From Firmicutes bacterium UBA5010 (lineage in GTDB: Bacteria > Bacillota > Clostridia > Tissierellales > Sedimentibacteraceae): a stretch of DNA of 14,198 nucleotides. How positions within the stretch are numbered: position 1 is the first letter of the stretch; each line of letters begins with the position of its first letter. The position numbers were made by a program, and so were the translations under genes. A model generated the notes under the pieces. The model did no database searches. It was given only the letters and a program-made list of their open reading frames with translations, and was not told where the DNA came from. The stretch spans positions 1,398-15,595 of the forward strand of contig DGYI01000012.1 in the NCBI GenBank assembly GCA_002396645.1, written 5' to 3'. Positions 1-6,464 of this stretch are shown here, one piece after another.

Positions 1-1391
1 TTTTCATTAATTACTGTTTCTAACCCTTTTTCTAATGATAATATATATTTGTCTAATCCTAATATGTTGATATACTTAGTTATTATATTCATATCATAAT
101 TTTTTTCAAATGTTATGTTGTTTATTATTGTATCTGGAATCAATATCGGCTCTTGCTCTGTGACCCCAATATTCTTTTGTCTTACTTTATACATATTTAT
201 TTCTTTTACATCAATATTATTATAGCTTATTTTTCCTTGATAATCATTAAGATAAAGCCCTAGAATCAAGCTTATCAAAGTGCTTTTTCCAGCTCCATTA
301 TGTCCTGTCAGAGCATATATTTTTCCTTTTTTTAGCTCAAGATTATAGTTATTAAATATATCTTTTTCACCATATCCAAATGTCAAACTTTCTATTTTAA
401 TACTCTCTATATTGTCAATTTCAATTTTCCCGATTTCTTGCTGGGGTATTGACAGTATTTCAATTATTCTCTTATATGAAACTAAATTATCCTGATATGT
501 CTTACCCAAATTAAAAAAATATCTTGACGAACTCATCATCATAGCAAAATAGTTTGTCATAATAACATAGAATCCTATTGTCATTTGACCGTTTATTATG
601 GCAAAGCCTCCTATCAAAAAAATACTTAATTGTGCAACTAAGCTTATTATAGAATCACAGCTTGTATATAAATAGGACAGCTTTTGAGATGAAACTAATT
701 TTTTTATCAACTCAACAAATGCTACATCTAATCTTTTAGAAAAAATTTCTTTAACTGAATGTACCTTTATAAATTTAATATTAAAAAGCTTCTCATTCAA
801 TCTGGAAAAAAAGTTCGCCTGTGCTTCTTTAACTTCAAATGATTTTTGGTATAAAGGTCTTTTAAATATAGCATATGTTAATATATATACAATTAATAAT
901 ATAAACAATATTAAAGCTATCTTATAATTTATACTTATCAATAAACTCGCAGCAAAAATAAATGTAATAGCGTTTACTACAATATTTATAATTACACTTA
1001 TACAAAATATTATTATTGAGTTTGAATCATTATTGATTCTTTGGTTCAAATATGCAGTATCTGTATTTACAAAATGTGAGATAGATACATTTTGAAGATG
1101 ATTTATAACATGCTTATTTAATGCATATCCACTTTTGGTTTGTAATTTTATGTATATGTACGATGACAAGAAGCCGGTCAACATATTAATTATGCTTATG
1201 GTTCCAAATAATATACAATAATTGATTAAAGCTTCCTTGTTTTTTATATATGTTAAACTATCTACTATTTTCCCTGTTAGTAAAGGAATTAGTATTCCTA
1301 GAGCTCCTATGAAGATATTTAATAAAATATAAAAAATAAATAATCCTTTACATTCAAGAATAAATTTCTTGCAAAATTTAAATATTTTCAT
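1..1391 (-). CDS. ABC exporter, fused permease/ATPase (3' end cut by window edge)
   Basis: My translation from ATG at 1391 stays open to base 1, giving 463 codons; the gene continues outside the window. Residues 1 to about 300 form a type-IV ABC exporter membrane domain with several hydrophobic helices and a typical coupling stretch (YLNQRINNDSN). The nucleotide-binding domain follows, with Walker A GHNGAGKST at 363-371 and Q-loop Gln413 in TEQEP. The signature motif, Walker B and H-loop lie beyond the edge. The protein begins directly with the membrane domain, so there is no N-terminal C39 leader peptidase as found in PCAT exporters. The start follows AAGAAAGG about 8 nt upstream. It is downstream of a radical SAM maturase, Cys-rich precursor and S41 lipoprotein, so export of the modified peptide is the likely role; self-protection is the alternative. 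The family call is firm and the substrate is inferred. Confidence 0.9.
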   Translation of the reverse strand, partial: MKIFKFCKKFILECKGLFIFYILLNIFIGALGILIPLLTGKIVDSLTYIKNKEALINYCILFGTISIINMLTGFLSSYIYIKLQTKSGYALNKHVINHLQNVSISHFVNTDTAYLNQRINNDSNSIIIFCISVIINIVVNAITFIFAASLLISINYKIALILFILLIVYILTYAIFKRPLYQKSFEVKEAQANFFSRLNEKLFNIKFIKVHSVKEIFSKRLDVAFVELIKKLVSSQKLSYLYTSCDSIISLVAQLSIFLIGGFAIINGQMTIGFYVIMTNYFAMMMSSSRYFFNLGKTYQDNLVSYKRIIEILSIPQQEIGKIEIDNIESIKIESLTFGYGEKDIFNNYNLELKKGKIYALTGHNGAGKSTLISLILGLYLNDYQGKISYNNIDVKEINMYKVRQKNIGVTEQEPILIPDTIINNITFEKNYDMNIITKYINILGLDKYILSLEKGLETVINE

Positions 1392-1420
1392 TATAATACC
1401 TTTCTTAAATCACATATTAG

Positions 1421-1692
1421 TTATAAAATTTCAGCATCGCGGAAATAATTTATTTCATCAAGCATATTTTCTGTTAATCTTAAAGATGTTTCATTTCATT
1501 AATATTATGTTCTATAGTAAGAGTTGCAATACTCGTGAAAAACACAAGGAATATTATTATCAATATAATCTCTCTATATTTAAAATGATGCAGCATGTTA
1601 ATTCCAATACTATTACATGATTTCAAATGTCTTGCAACAAATCTATGAAGAAAACTAATTACTTTTATATCAACATTAATAAAACCTTTTAA
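1421..1692 (-). pseudogene. Possible decayed small membrane-protein gene between S41 lipoprotein and exporter
   Basis: This 389-bp gap has no intact gene. On the minus strand a frame is open from 1692 to a TAA at 1482-1480. It includes an intact 38-codon ORF from ATG 1596 (MLHHFKYREIILIIIFLVFF...), which has one hydrophobic helix followed by a polar helix. Past that stop, the -1 frame continues in similar helical style (SLRLTENMLDEINYFRDAEI) to a TAA at 1421. Upstream, an ATG at 1676 sits 8 nt after AAAAGG but meets a stop after three codons unless it shifts frame. Two frameshifts would therefore restore a protein of about 80 residues with one membrane helix. This may be a decayed accessory protein of the exporter, a real 38-residue protein, or chance in A+T-rich DNA. 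I recognise no family. Confidence 0.25.
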
Positions 1693-1780
1693 TTAAGAAC
1701 ATTATATTCTACATTACTTTAAAAAACATTGAAATAAATTTTATCGTTCCCTTCATTAAATAAAGTTATTTCTTACATAA

Positions 1781-3091
1781 TTATTGTTCATTTTGTATTA
1801 ACTTTAAACAACTATTTATAAAATTAATATCCCCTGGTTTTCCACTGATATAAAAATTAGGTGTCGTCCCGAACTCTTCATTGTTACTTCCATCATTATT
1901 TAATGCCAAATCTGCAGAGTATTTAATAATATATTTACTATTTGGAAGTTTTAAATATGATGAAGTTATTCCTATTCCATCTCCTCCTGTAGGCTGTCCA
2001 ATTAAATTTGCAAATCCAGTATTTTTACAAAAATATGCAAATGTATCTGTTGCAGAGTAGCTTTCACCGGACGTTATAACCCATAAACGTCCGTTCAGTG
2101 CCTTTTTTTCTGTATTTGAAATTATAGTATCACTGCTTATTAAAAAATAAGGTGCTATTTCTAAATCATCTGTATTTAGATTTTCAAAATCCGGTAGCTC
2201 GGAGGCAGGTTTTAAATCTTCATAATAATAGTTATTATCATTAAAAAATTTTTCATTATATTCGCCTTTTTGCACAAGACTATAAGTTTGATAAGTAAAT
2301 TTTTTATTTTCTGAATTAGGGATTACAATGTTATTTACCCAATATTGCATATTCCCTCCTGAATTTTGCGATACATCAAAAATCACATGCTCATAATCGC
2401 TGATTTTCTCATATAGATTTTTTAATGCATATCCATCATATATTAGATTTTCCTGTCCAAAACTTTTTATCTGAATATAAGCTACTTTGTTTTCAATTAA
2501 GTCAAAATATTTTATATTCTTACTATCTTCAACACATGCATTCTCATAAGGCAAATTATACTCTATTTCGAAGTTAGCCTCTAGTTCTTTTTTTTCTATT
2601 CTCAAAGAATCATATGCCACTTTTACCTCAGGGTCTAAAATTATTTTACCTAAGCTTGATATATTATCATTTCCAAAATTCAATTCATATATATATTTAT
2701 GGTAAGAATAGAAATTATAATTTAGCAACTTCAAATGTCCTAAGCCATAAAAATTATTTAAGGCAGCATTAATAAGATTAAAAAAATCAACCTCATTTTC
2801 TATAGTATTAATTTGTTGTTTATATATTTTGTAAACCTTGTCAGCGTTGATTTGACGTCTTTTTATAAGTCCCCAAAACGGATAGTTTTCCCTAAGAATC
2901 TCCCACATGTATTCATAATCATTTAGCATAAGTTTTTGAAATTCTGTAAGTGAGGATTCATCCAATTCTCTGTCATTATCAATTGCATTATTATATATAT
3001 CTTTTGATAAATTGTAATTTGTGACTCTGTTATTACAGCTGTTTAATATTAATATAAAAGACATTATAATTACTACTAAAATTTTTTTCAT
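1781..3091 (-). CDS. S41-family peptidase-like lipoprotein
   Basis: A 436-residue protein. I chose ATG 3091 rather than the ATG at 3124 because it follows AAAGGGG by about 9 nt and begins a clean lipoprotein signal peptide (MKKILVVIIMSFILILNSC) with lipidated Cys19, so it should be anchored on the outer face of the membrane. The C-terminal half carries S41 (tail-specific protease) features: VIFDVSQNSGGN near 236-247, SGESYSATD around 341-349 with the presumed nucleophile Ser346, and IGQPTGGDG at about 365. In CtpA/Tsp enzymes a Lys lies 25 residues after the Ser; here that place is Asp371. This suggests a tricorn/IRBP-like subgroup or loss of activity. His119 in GLGH is a possible base. No PDZ domain was obvious. 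Its place just downstream of the Cys-rich precursor suggests peptide processing or immunity, by inference only. Confidence 0.85.
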   Translation of the reverse strand: MKKILVVIIMSFILILNSCNNRVTNYNLSKDIYNNAIDNDRELDESSLTEFQKLMLNDYEYMWEILRENYPFWGLIKRRQINADKVYKIYKQQINTIENEVDFFNLINAALNNFYGLGHLKLLNYNFYSYHKYIYELNFGNDNISSLGKIILDPEVKVAYDSLRIEKKELEANFEIEYNLPYENACVEDSKNIKYFDLIENKVAYIQIKSFGQENLIYDGYALKNLYEKISDYEHVIFDVSQNSGGNMQYWVNNIVIPNSENKKFTYQTYSLVQKGEYNEKFFNDNNYYYEDLKPASELPDFENLNTDDLEIAPYFLISSDTIISNTEKKALNGRLWVITSGESYSATDTFAYFCKNTGFANLIGQPTGGDGIGITSSYLKLPNSKYIIKYSADLALNNDGSNNEEFGTTPNFYISGKPGDINFINSCLKLIQNEQ

Positions 3092-3124
3092 TACATTATA
3101 CCCCTTTAAATCAGTATTTAACAT

Positions 3125-3182
3125 AAAAAATATAGCCCTTAAAACTTAATTTAATATTATAAATTTATAGGCTATATTTTTT
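3125..3182 (-). terminator. Hairpin terminator/attenuator after the precursor gene
   Basis: A perfect 13-bp inverted repeat: AAAAAATATAGCC at 3125-3137 and GGCTATATTTTTT at 3170-3182, with a 32-nt A+T-rich loop. It starts 6 nt after the precursor stop codon. On the minus strand the second arm ends in six T, as in an intrinsic terminator; the symmetry could also stop transcription from the other side. The stem has only three G-C pairs and the loop is long, so partial readthrough into the S41 gene is likely. Only a ribosome binding site is evident ahead of that gene. Confidence 0.6.
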
Positions 3183-3187
3183 CTATC

Positions 3188-3385
3188 TTAGTTAGTTTCG
3201 TTATCAGAATATGGTGTAGGACCTGTGTATCTATCGCATACATTAAAAGTACAAGGATGATTATTCATACATAATTTCCCACAATATAATGGAACACATT
3301 CAGGATACTCTAAATCTACATAGTTGCAATTACAACATCCAGATGAATTTTTAGAGTTAATGTTAGGAAGCAATAGAAATTCCAT
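3188..3385 (-). CDS. Cys-rich RiPP precursor peptide
   Basis: A 65-residue peptide with eight Cys at 17, 18, 20, 30, 35, 39, 45 and 50, and a Cys-free N-terminus (MEFLLLPNINSKNSSG) that suits a short leader. It opens with the CCNC cluster and continues with spaced Cys (YCGKLC, NHPC, FNVC), ending in a Cys-free tail PTPYSDNETN. There is no signal peptide and no double-Gly leader motif. It lies between a radical SAM/SPASM maturase and an S41 lipoprotein, with an exporter beyond, so it is very probably the substrate of the maturase, acquiring thioether (sactipeptide or ranthipeptide type) crosslinks. The layout recalls the clostridial Clo7bot/CLI_3235 class, but that assignment is from memory. 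The start is fixed by AAAGGAG at 3394-3400, 8 nt upstream, the best Shine-Dalgarno in the cluster. A metal-binding small protein is the main alternative. Confidence 0.75.
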   Translation of the reverse strand: MEFLLLPNINSKNSSGCCNCNYVDLEYPECVPLYCGKLCMNNHPCTFNVCDRYTGPTPYSDNETN

Positions 3386-3408
3386 AATTCACTCTCCTTT
3401 CAAATTAT

Positions 3409-3426
3409 TCGGTTTTTATTAACCGA
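3409..3426 (-). other. Small 5'-UTR hairpin ahead of precursor
   Basis: TCGGTT at 3409-3414 and AACCGA at 3421-3426 form a 6-bp stem with a 6-nt loop, 8 nt before the Shine-Dalgarno. If the candidate promoter at 3430-3458 is used, this hairpin sits at or near the extreme 5' end of the precursor mRNA, a place where hairpins often protect transcripts from decay. It might instead weakly end transcription arriving from the radical SAM gene. Confidence 0.35.
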
Positions 3427-3429
3427 TTT

Positions 3430-3458
3430 ATAATAAAAATATAGGATACTTATGACAA
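3430..3458 (-). promoter_or_regulatory. Candidate sigma-A promoter for the precursor gene
   Basis: On the minus strand TTGTCA (3458-3453) and TATTAT (3435-3430) are separated by exactly 17 nt, each matching consensus at five of six positions. The site lies in the 106-bp gap between the radical SAM stop and the precursor start, about 38 nt before the Shine-Dalgarno would be placed in a typical leader. It would allow the precursor to be made in excess of its maturase. Confidence 0.5.
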
Positions 3459-3491
3459 AAACAATGATACTCCATTAATATATCCTCATTT

Positions 3492-4826
3492 TCAAACAAA
3501 ACATTCTTTATTTTTACCTATTTTATTATTTTTTGCTATATACATCGCCGTATGTTTTATTTGCTTTTCTAAAATATACTTTATAAAAACACACCTATCT
3601 TCTGAATGTTGCAATCTTTCTTTAGGACATCCACCCATACATATGGGAATATATTTACATCCACTACAATATTTATCTTCCGTAACATTATATAACATAT
3701 AGTTATAGAGTATATCTTGATTAAAAATTTCTCCTGTTAAAATATTACCAACTTTATATTGTTCTAAGCCTATATCTTCCCAACATTTATATAAATCACC
3801 TTTAGGATCAATAACTAAATTGTTATCTCTATCTGCACCGCAATAATCATTCATTACTTTAGGATAACGATTTAATAATATATTTTCATTTACATTATTA
3901 GCAAAATCGTACTCTAACTCTGAAAATTCTTCTGTACAAAAGCATAAATTTTTATCAAAACTTTTATTACTATCCTTAACTCTAGCTATATAAATATTGA
4001 AAATTTTATCTAATTTATTCTTCTTAAGTATCTTCATTATAGTATCTATATCTTCTACATTTGTCCTATCAATATTAACTCTCAAAGCAATATTAATTTT
4101 TTCAACCACTTCACAGTCTTTAATAGAACAAAGATTATCCAAAATAGTTTTAAAAGTAGGTTTATCTCCAATTAGCGGTCGTCTTTTATCATGCTCTTGC
4201 TCGCCACCATCTATAGTTACTTGTATATTTCTTACTTTTAATTCCATTAGTTTTTTATATACTTTAGGAGTTAAAAGATATCCATTAGTTACAATTGAAG
4301 CAGTATATAAAACATTATTTTTTTCACATAATTTAATTAACTTATTACTAATATTTTCTATAACTGGTATTGCTAATAGTGGTTCTCCGCCATACCAAGT
4401 TATACTAAGACTATTAATCGTTTTTATTCTATTTTCACAAAATTCAACAATTTTATTTTGAACATCTTGACTCATTAGAGGATATTTAATGCTATTTTTT
4501 TCGTAACAATATATGCATCTGAAATTACAATCAGAAGTTGGAGCAATTGTTAAGGTCAAAAAATCATTAGAAAACCTGCTTTTAAAACTTCTATATGAAA
4601 TCATATCAGGTTCATTACAGTTATCTTCTACAATATAACCTCCCTTTTTTAAATCATTTAAAAATTCTTCATCTTTAATGTTTTCTCTATTATTTAAAAA
4701 TTCATTTAAAGCAATATAATTGTTTTCATTTACTAATGCTAATGCTCCACTTAATGAATTATACAAAATATGTTTTGTATTATCTTTTGGATAATTGTAT
4801 ATAAAATTATATAATGATGGTTTCAT
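3492..4826 (-). CDS. Radical SAM/SPASM peptide maturase
   Basis: A 444-residue radical SAM enzyme. The SAM [4Fe-4S] motif CX3CX2C is Cys100, Cys104, Cys107 in CNFRCIYCYE; WYGGEPL at 144-150 is the GGEP SAM-binding motif and TIDGG lies at 204-208. The C-terminus is a SPASM domain with auxiliary cluster ligands: Cys329, G343-x4-Cys348, then Cys387-x2-Cys390-x5-Cys396-x3-Cys400 and Cys412. Residues 1-90 form the N-terminal region common to RiPP maturases (ILYNSLSGALALVNENNY) and may hold the leader-recognition fold, which I cannot confirm by eye. Proteins of this design install thioether or carbon crosslinks in Cys-rich precursors, and the adjacent 65-residue Cys-rich peptide is the obvious substrate. 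The start follows AAGGGGAG a few nt upstream. It may fall in the Clo7bot maturase group (recalled, not checked). The gene is strongly A+T-rich compared with the opp genes. Confidence 0.92.
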   Translation of the reverse strand: MKPSLYNFIYNYPKDNTKHILYNSLSGALALVNENNYIALNEFLNNRENIKDEEFLNDLKKGGYIVEDNCNEPDMISYRSFKSRFSNDFLTLTIAPTSDCNFRCIYCYEKNSIKYPLMSQDVQNKIVEFCENRIKTINSLSITWYGGEPLLAIPVIENISNKLIKLCEKNNVLYTASIVTNGYLLTPKVYKKLMELKVRNIQVTIDGGEQEHDKRRPLIGDKPTFKTILDNLCSIKDCEVVEKINIALRVNIDRTNVEDIDTIMKILKKNKLDKIFNIYIARVKDSNKSFDKNLCFCTEEFSELEYDFANNVNENILLNRYPKVMNDYCGADRDNNLVIDPKGDLYKCWEDIGLEQYKVGNILTGEIFNQDILYNYMLYNVTEDKYCSGCKYIPICMGGCPKERLQHSEDRCVFIKYILEKQIKHTAMYIAKNNKIGKNKECFV

Positions 4827-4920
4827 TTTTCTCCCCTTGTTTTATTTTTTATATTTTGCTTTTTCCACCCTTTACTTATTATTTTTTTACAACTTATCTC
4901 ATACTACCTTTTATTTATTC

Positions 4921-5058
4921 TTAAAAATACGTTTTCTTACATATTAAACAAAGTTTCTTACATATAGGATACCACACAAATATAAGCACTTCAACCTTTT
5001 TTTTACAATCGTATAGACAACAAAAACATTTATCAATTATAATTGACAATTTTTTCAT
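4921..5058 (-). CDS. Possible 45-residue Cys-rich peptide upstream of the maturase
   Basis: An open frame from ATG 5058 to TAA 4923-4921 encodes a 45-residue peptide with seven Cys (11, 13, 14, 18, 33, 37, 40) and a very basic composition. It opens with MKKLSIIIDKCFCCLYDC and contains PICKKLCLICKK. Its CKKLC resembles CGKLC of the 65-residue precursor, and its CFCC resembles CCNC. It lies 94 nt upstream of the radical SAM gene, the usual place for a precursor. Against it: there is no recognisable Shine-Dalgarno (AACAATAAG precedes the ATG), and A+T-rich DNA can yield such frames by chance, although seven Cys codons in 45 is well above expectation for this base composition. It overlaps candidate regulatory sites, so this stretch may be promoter rather than gene. 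Confidence 0.3.
   Translation of the reverse strand: MKKLSIIIDKCFCCLYDCKKKVEVLIFVWYPICKKLCLICKKTYF
4933..4965 (-). repeat. 12-bp direct repeat pair with 21-bp period
   Basis: On the minus strand ATATGTAAGAAA occurs perfectly at 4965-4954 and again at 4944-4933, start to start 21 bp, two turns of B-DNA. Paired direct repeats on this period are the binding layout of LytTR-type regulators (AgrA, ComE, PlnC families), which often control bacteriocin operons. Because 21 is a multiple of three, the repeats also encode ICKK twice in the possible 45-residue peptide, so coding duplication is an alternative cause. Confidence 0.6.
5008..5036 (-). promoter_or_regulatory. Candidate promoter upstream of the radical SAM gene
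   Basis: On the minus strand TTGATA (5036-5031) and TACGAT (5013-5008) are spaced 17 nt. The -35 is good and the -10 mediocre. Use of this site would give the radical SAM mRNA a leader of about 175 nt and would place the start inside the possible 45-residue ORF, so this promoter and that ORF are competing readings. Confidence 0.25.
5033..5046. promoter_or_regulatory. Perfect 14-bp palindrome, possible operator
   Basis: TCAATTATAATTGA reads the same on both strands, and it overlaps the -35 of the candidate promoter at 5008-5036, a place where a bound dimeric regulator could block transcription. A+T-rich palindromes of this size can occur by chance. Apart from the sites listed here and the hairpin at 5208-5242, I see nothing in 5059-5304. 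Confidence 0.25.
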
Positions 5059-5207
5059 CTTATTGTTAGTTTATATAAAGTCTTTATAATCAAATGACTA
5101 TCTGCTTTCATACTTATTCTTTATTATCCCATTTTCAGCAAATTTTAGAACTTAAATCTAATACTTTTTCTATAATTAAGTATCACTTAGCTTTTTTTGA
5201 ATATATT

Positions 5208-5242
5208 AAAAGGTTTAAAGAAATATTATCTTTAAACCTTTT
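5208..5242 (-). terminator. Intrinsic terminator of gap
   Basis: AAAAGGTTTAAAG at 5208-5220 pairs perfectly with CTTTAAACCTTTT at 5230-5242 across a 9-nt loop. It is 62 nt past the GAPDH stop codon. On the minus strand the stem ends in TTTT followed by an A+T-rich run. It separates the GAPDH unit from the peptide cluster, so the cluster needs its own promoter. Confidence 0.8.
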
Positions 5243-5304
5243 GATGCTCTGCTACCTATAAACTTAAGTGTCTCATTTAAAATTATATGTTTATTTCTAT
5301 TATG

Positions 5305-6306
5305 TTATTCTGCCATATATTTTGCTGTTCTTACTAATTGAGCTGTATATGACATTTCGTTATCATACCAAGCTATAATTTTAACCATCTGCTTTCCGTC
5401 AACCTCTAATATGCTGGTAGATAATGCATCCACTACGCTTCCGAAATGACTTCCCACTATATCTCCTGAAACTATAGGGTCTTCTGTATAGCCTAAAGTT
5501 TCATTTGAAGCTGCTTTAAGAACTTTGTTTATTTCTTCAACGCTTGTATTTTTGTTTAATTCTAAAACTAAATCCACTACAGAGCCTGTAATTGTCGGAA
5601 CTCTGAGTGCTATTCCATCTAATTTACCCTTAAGCTCAGGCAATACAAGTCCTATAGCTGATGCCGCACCTGTTGAAGCCGGAACTATATTGTTTGCCGC
5701 AGCACGTCCTCGTCTTGAGTTAATTCCTTTTTTATGTGAATTATCCAATAAATTTTGATCGTTGGTATATGCATGAACAGTAGTCATATAACCCTTTACT
5801 ATTCCGAAATTGTCATTCAAAACTTTCGCTACGGGAGCAAGACAGTTTGTTGTACAAGAAGCGGCTGACACTATTTTGTCTTCTGAAGTCAATATATCAT
5901 GATTTACATTATATACCACTGTTTTCATCTCACCTTTGCCCGGTGCTGAAATTAAAACCTTTTTTGCACCTGCTTCGATATGTTTTTGAGCTTCTTCAGC
6001 TTTAACAAATTTACCGGTACACTCTAATACCACATCTATATCCAATTCTCTCCACGGGCAGTTTAAAGGGTCTCTTTCTGCTGAAACCTTTATTTCTTTT
6101 CCGTCAACTATTATTGAATTTTCCGTATGAGAAATTTTATCTGTTTTATAATTACCCTGAGCTGAATCATACTTTAACAAATATGCCAATGTATCTGCTC
6201 CGGAAGATGTATTTATTGCTACTACATCAAAATCATTGCTGTCAAGCATCAATCTGCATGCCAATCTTCCTATTCTTCCAAACCCGTTAATTGCTATTCT
6301 AACCAT
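5305..6306 (-). CDS. gap: Glyceraldehyde-3-phosphate dehydrogenase, type I
   Basis: A full-length 333-residue cytoplasmic enzyme of glycolysis/gluconeogenesis, interconverting glyceraldehyde-3-phosphate and 1,3-bisphosphoglycerate. The Rossmann motif INGFGRIGR is at 6-14, the catalytic motif SAASCTTNCLAP has Cys151, and His178 lies in TTVHAYT. Other conserved stretches are VPASTGAA and WYDNEMSY. The cofactor pocket is unusual. Where NAD enzymes have Asp after Asn32 (IND), this one has Thr33 (INTSSG), and where many NAD enzymes read DLPHK it reads DNSHK (188-192). Both changes resemble NADP-using forms such as chloroplast GapA/B and Bacillus GapB, so NADP or dual use is inferred. The start follows GGAGG 5 nt upstream. 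It has its own promoters and terminator; no pgk or tpiA neighbours appear, and the gene stands alone between the two clusters. Confidence 0.97.
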   Translation of the reverse strand: MVRIAINGFGRIGRLACRLMLDSNDFDVVAINTSSGADTLAYLLKYDSAQGNYKTDKISHTENSIIVDGKEIKVSAERDPLNCPWRELDIDVVLECTGKFVKAEEAQKHIEAGAKKVLISAPGKGEMKTVVYNVNHDILTSEDKIVSAASCTTNCLAPVAKVLNDNFGIVKGYMTTVHAYTNDQNLLDNSHKKGINSRRGRAAANNIVPASTGAASAIGLVLPELKGKLDGIALRVPTITGSVVDLVLELNKNTSVEEINKVLKAASNETLGYTEDPIVSGDIVGSHFGSVVDALSTSILEVDGKQMVKIIAWYDNEMSYTAQLVRTAKYMAE

Positions 6307-6368
6307 AATATCCTCCAGAAATATATATTTAATATATAGTATGTATTATTTGTCATAATTCCTTTTTT

Positions 6369-6398
6369 ATTATAACATAGTTTCAAACTTTGTTTGAA
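6369..6398 (-). promoter_or_regulatory. Candidate proximal promoter P2 of gap
   Basis: On the minus strand TATAAT (6374-6369) is preceded by TGT, making an extended -10 (TGnTATAAT), with TTCAAA (6398-6393) 18 nt upstream as a weak -35. It overlaps the dyad at 6382-6398. Confidence 0.45.
6382..6398. promoter_or_regulatory. 17-bp dyad in operator position upstream of gap
   Basis: TTCAAAC, a 3-nt centre TTT, and GTTTGAA form 7-bp inverted arms. The dyad sits about 20 nt downstream of the expected start from the distal promoter and covers the -35 and spacer of the proximal one, so a bound repressor could act on both. It does not match the Rex or CcpA sites I remember; the regulator is unknown. 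Confidence 0.4.
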
Positions 6399-6422
6399 TC
6401 ATTTAAATAATATTCTACGAAT

Positions 6423-6450
6423 ATTATAGCATATATTTGACATTATGCAA
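6423..6450 (-). promoter_or_regulatory. Candidate distal promoter P1 of gap
   Basis: On the minus strand a perfect TATAAT (6428-6423) is preceded by TGC (extended -10), with TTGCAT (6450-6445) 16 nt upstream. The -35 matches three of six, but the extended -10 compensates. Confidence 0.55.
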
Positions 6451-6464
6451 CTTATTTTATAAGC

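Noticed and set aside
1480..1488. Programmed +1 frameshift at CTT TAA like that of prfB
   Set aside because: The +1 frame stops after a few codons, while the plausible continuation is in the -1 frame, and no slippery heptamer or upstream Shine-Dalgarno is present. Mutation or chance fits better.
1369..1620. Plus-strand open frame of 83 codons opposite the start of the exporter
   Set aside because: It overlaps the exporter start antisense, lacks a Shine-Dalgarno and has the low-complexity composition of A+T-rich noncoding DNA.
5049..5115. 18-codon ORF upstream of the 45-residue ORF (MKADSHLIIK...)
   Set aside because: No Shine-Dalgarno, very short, no recognisable feature.
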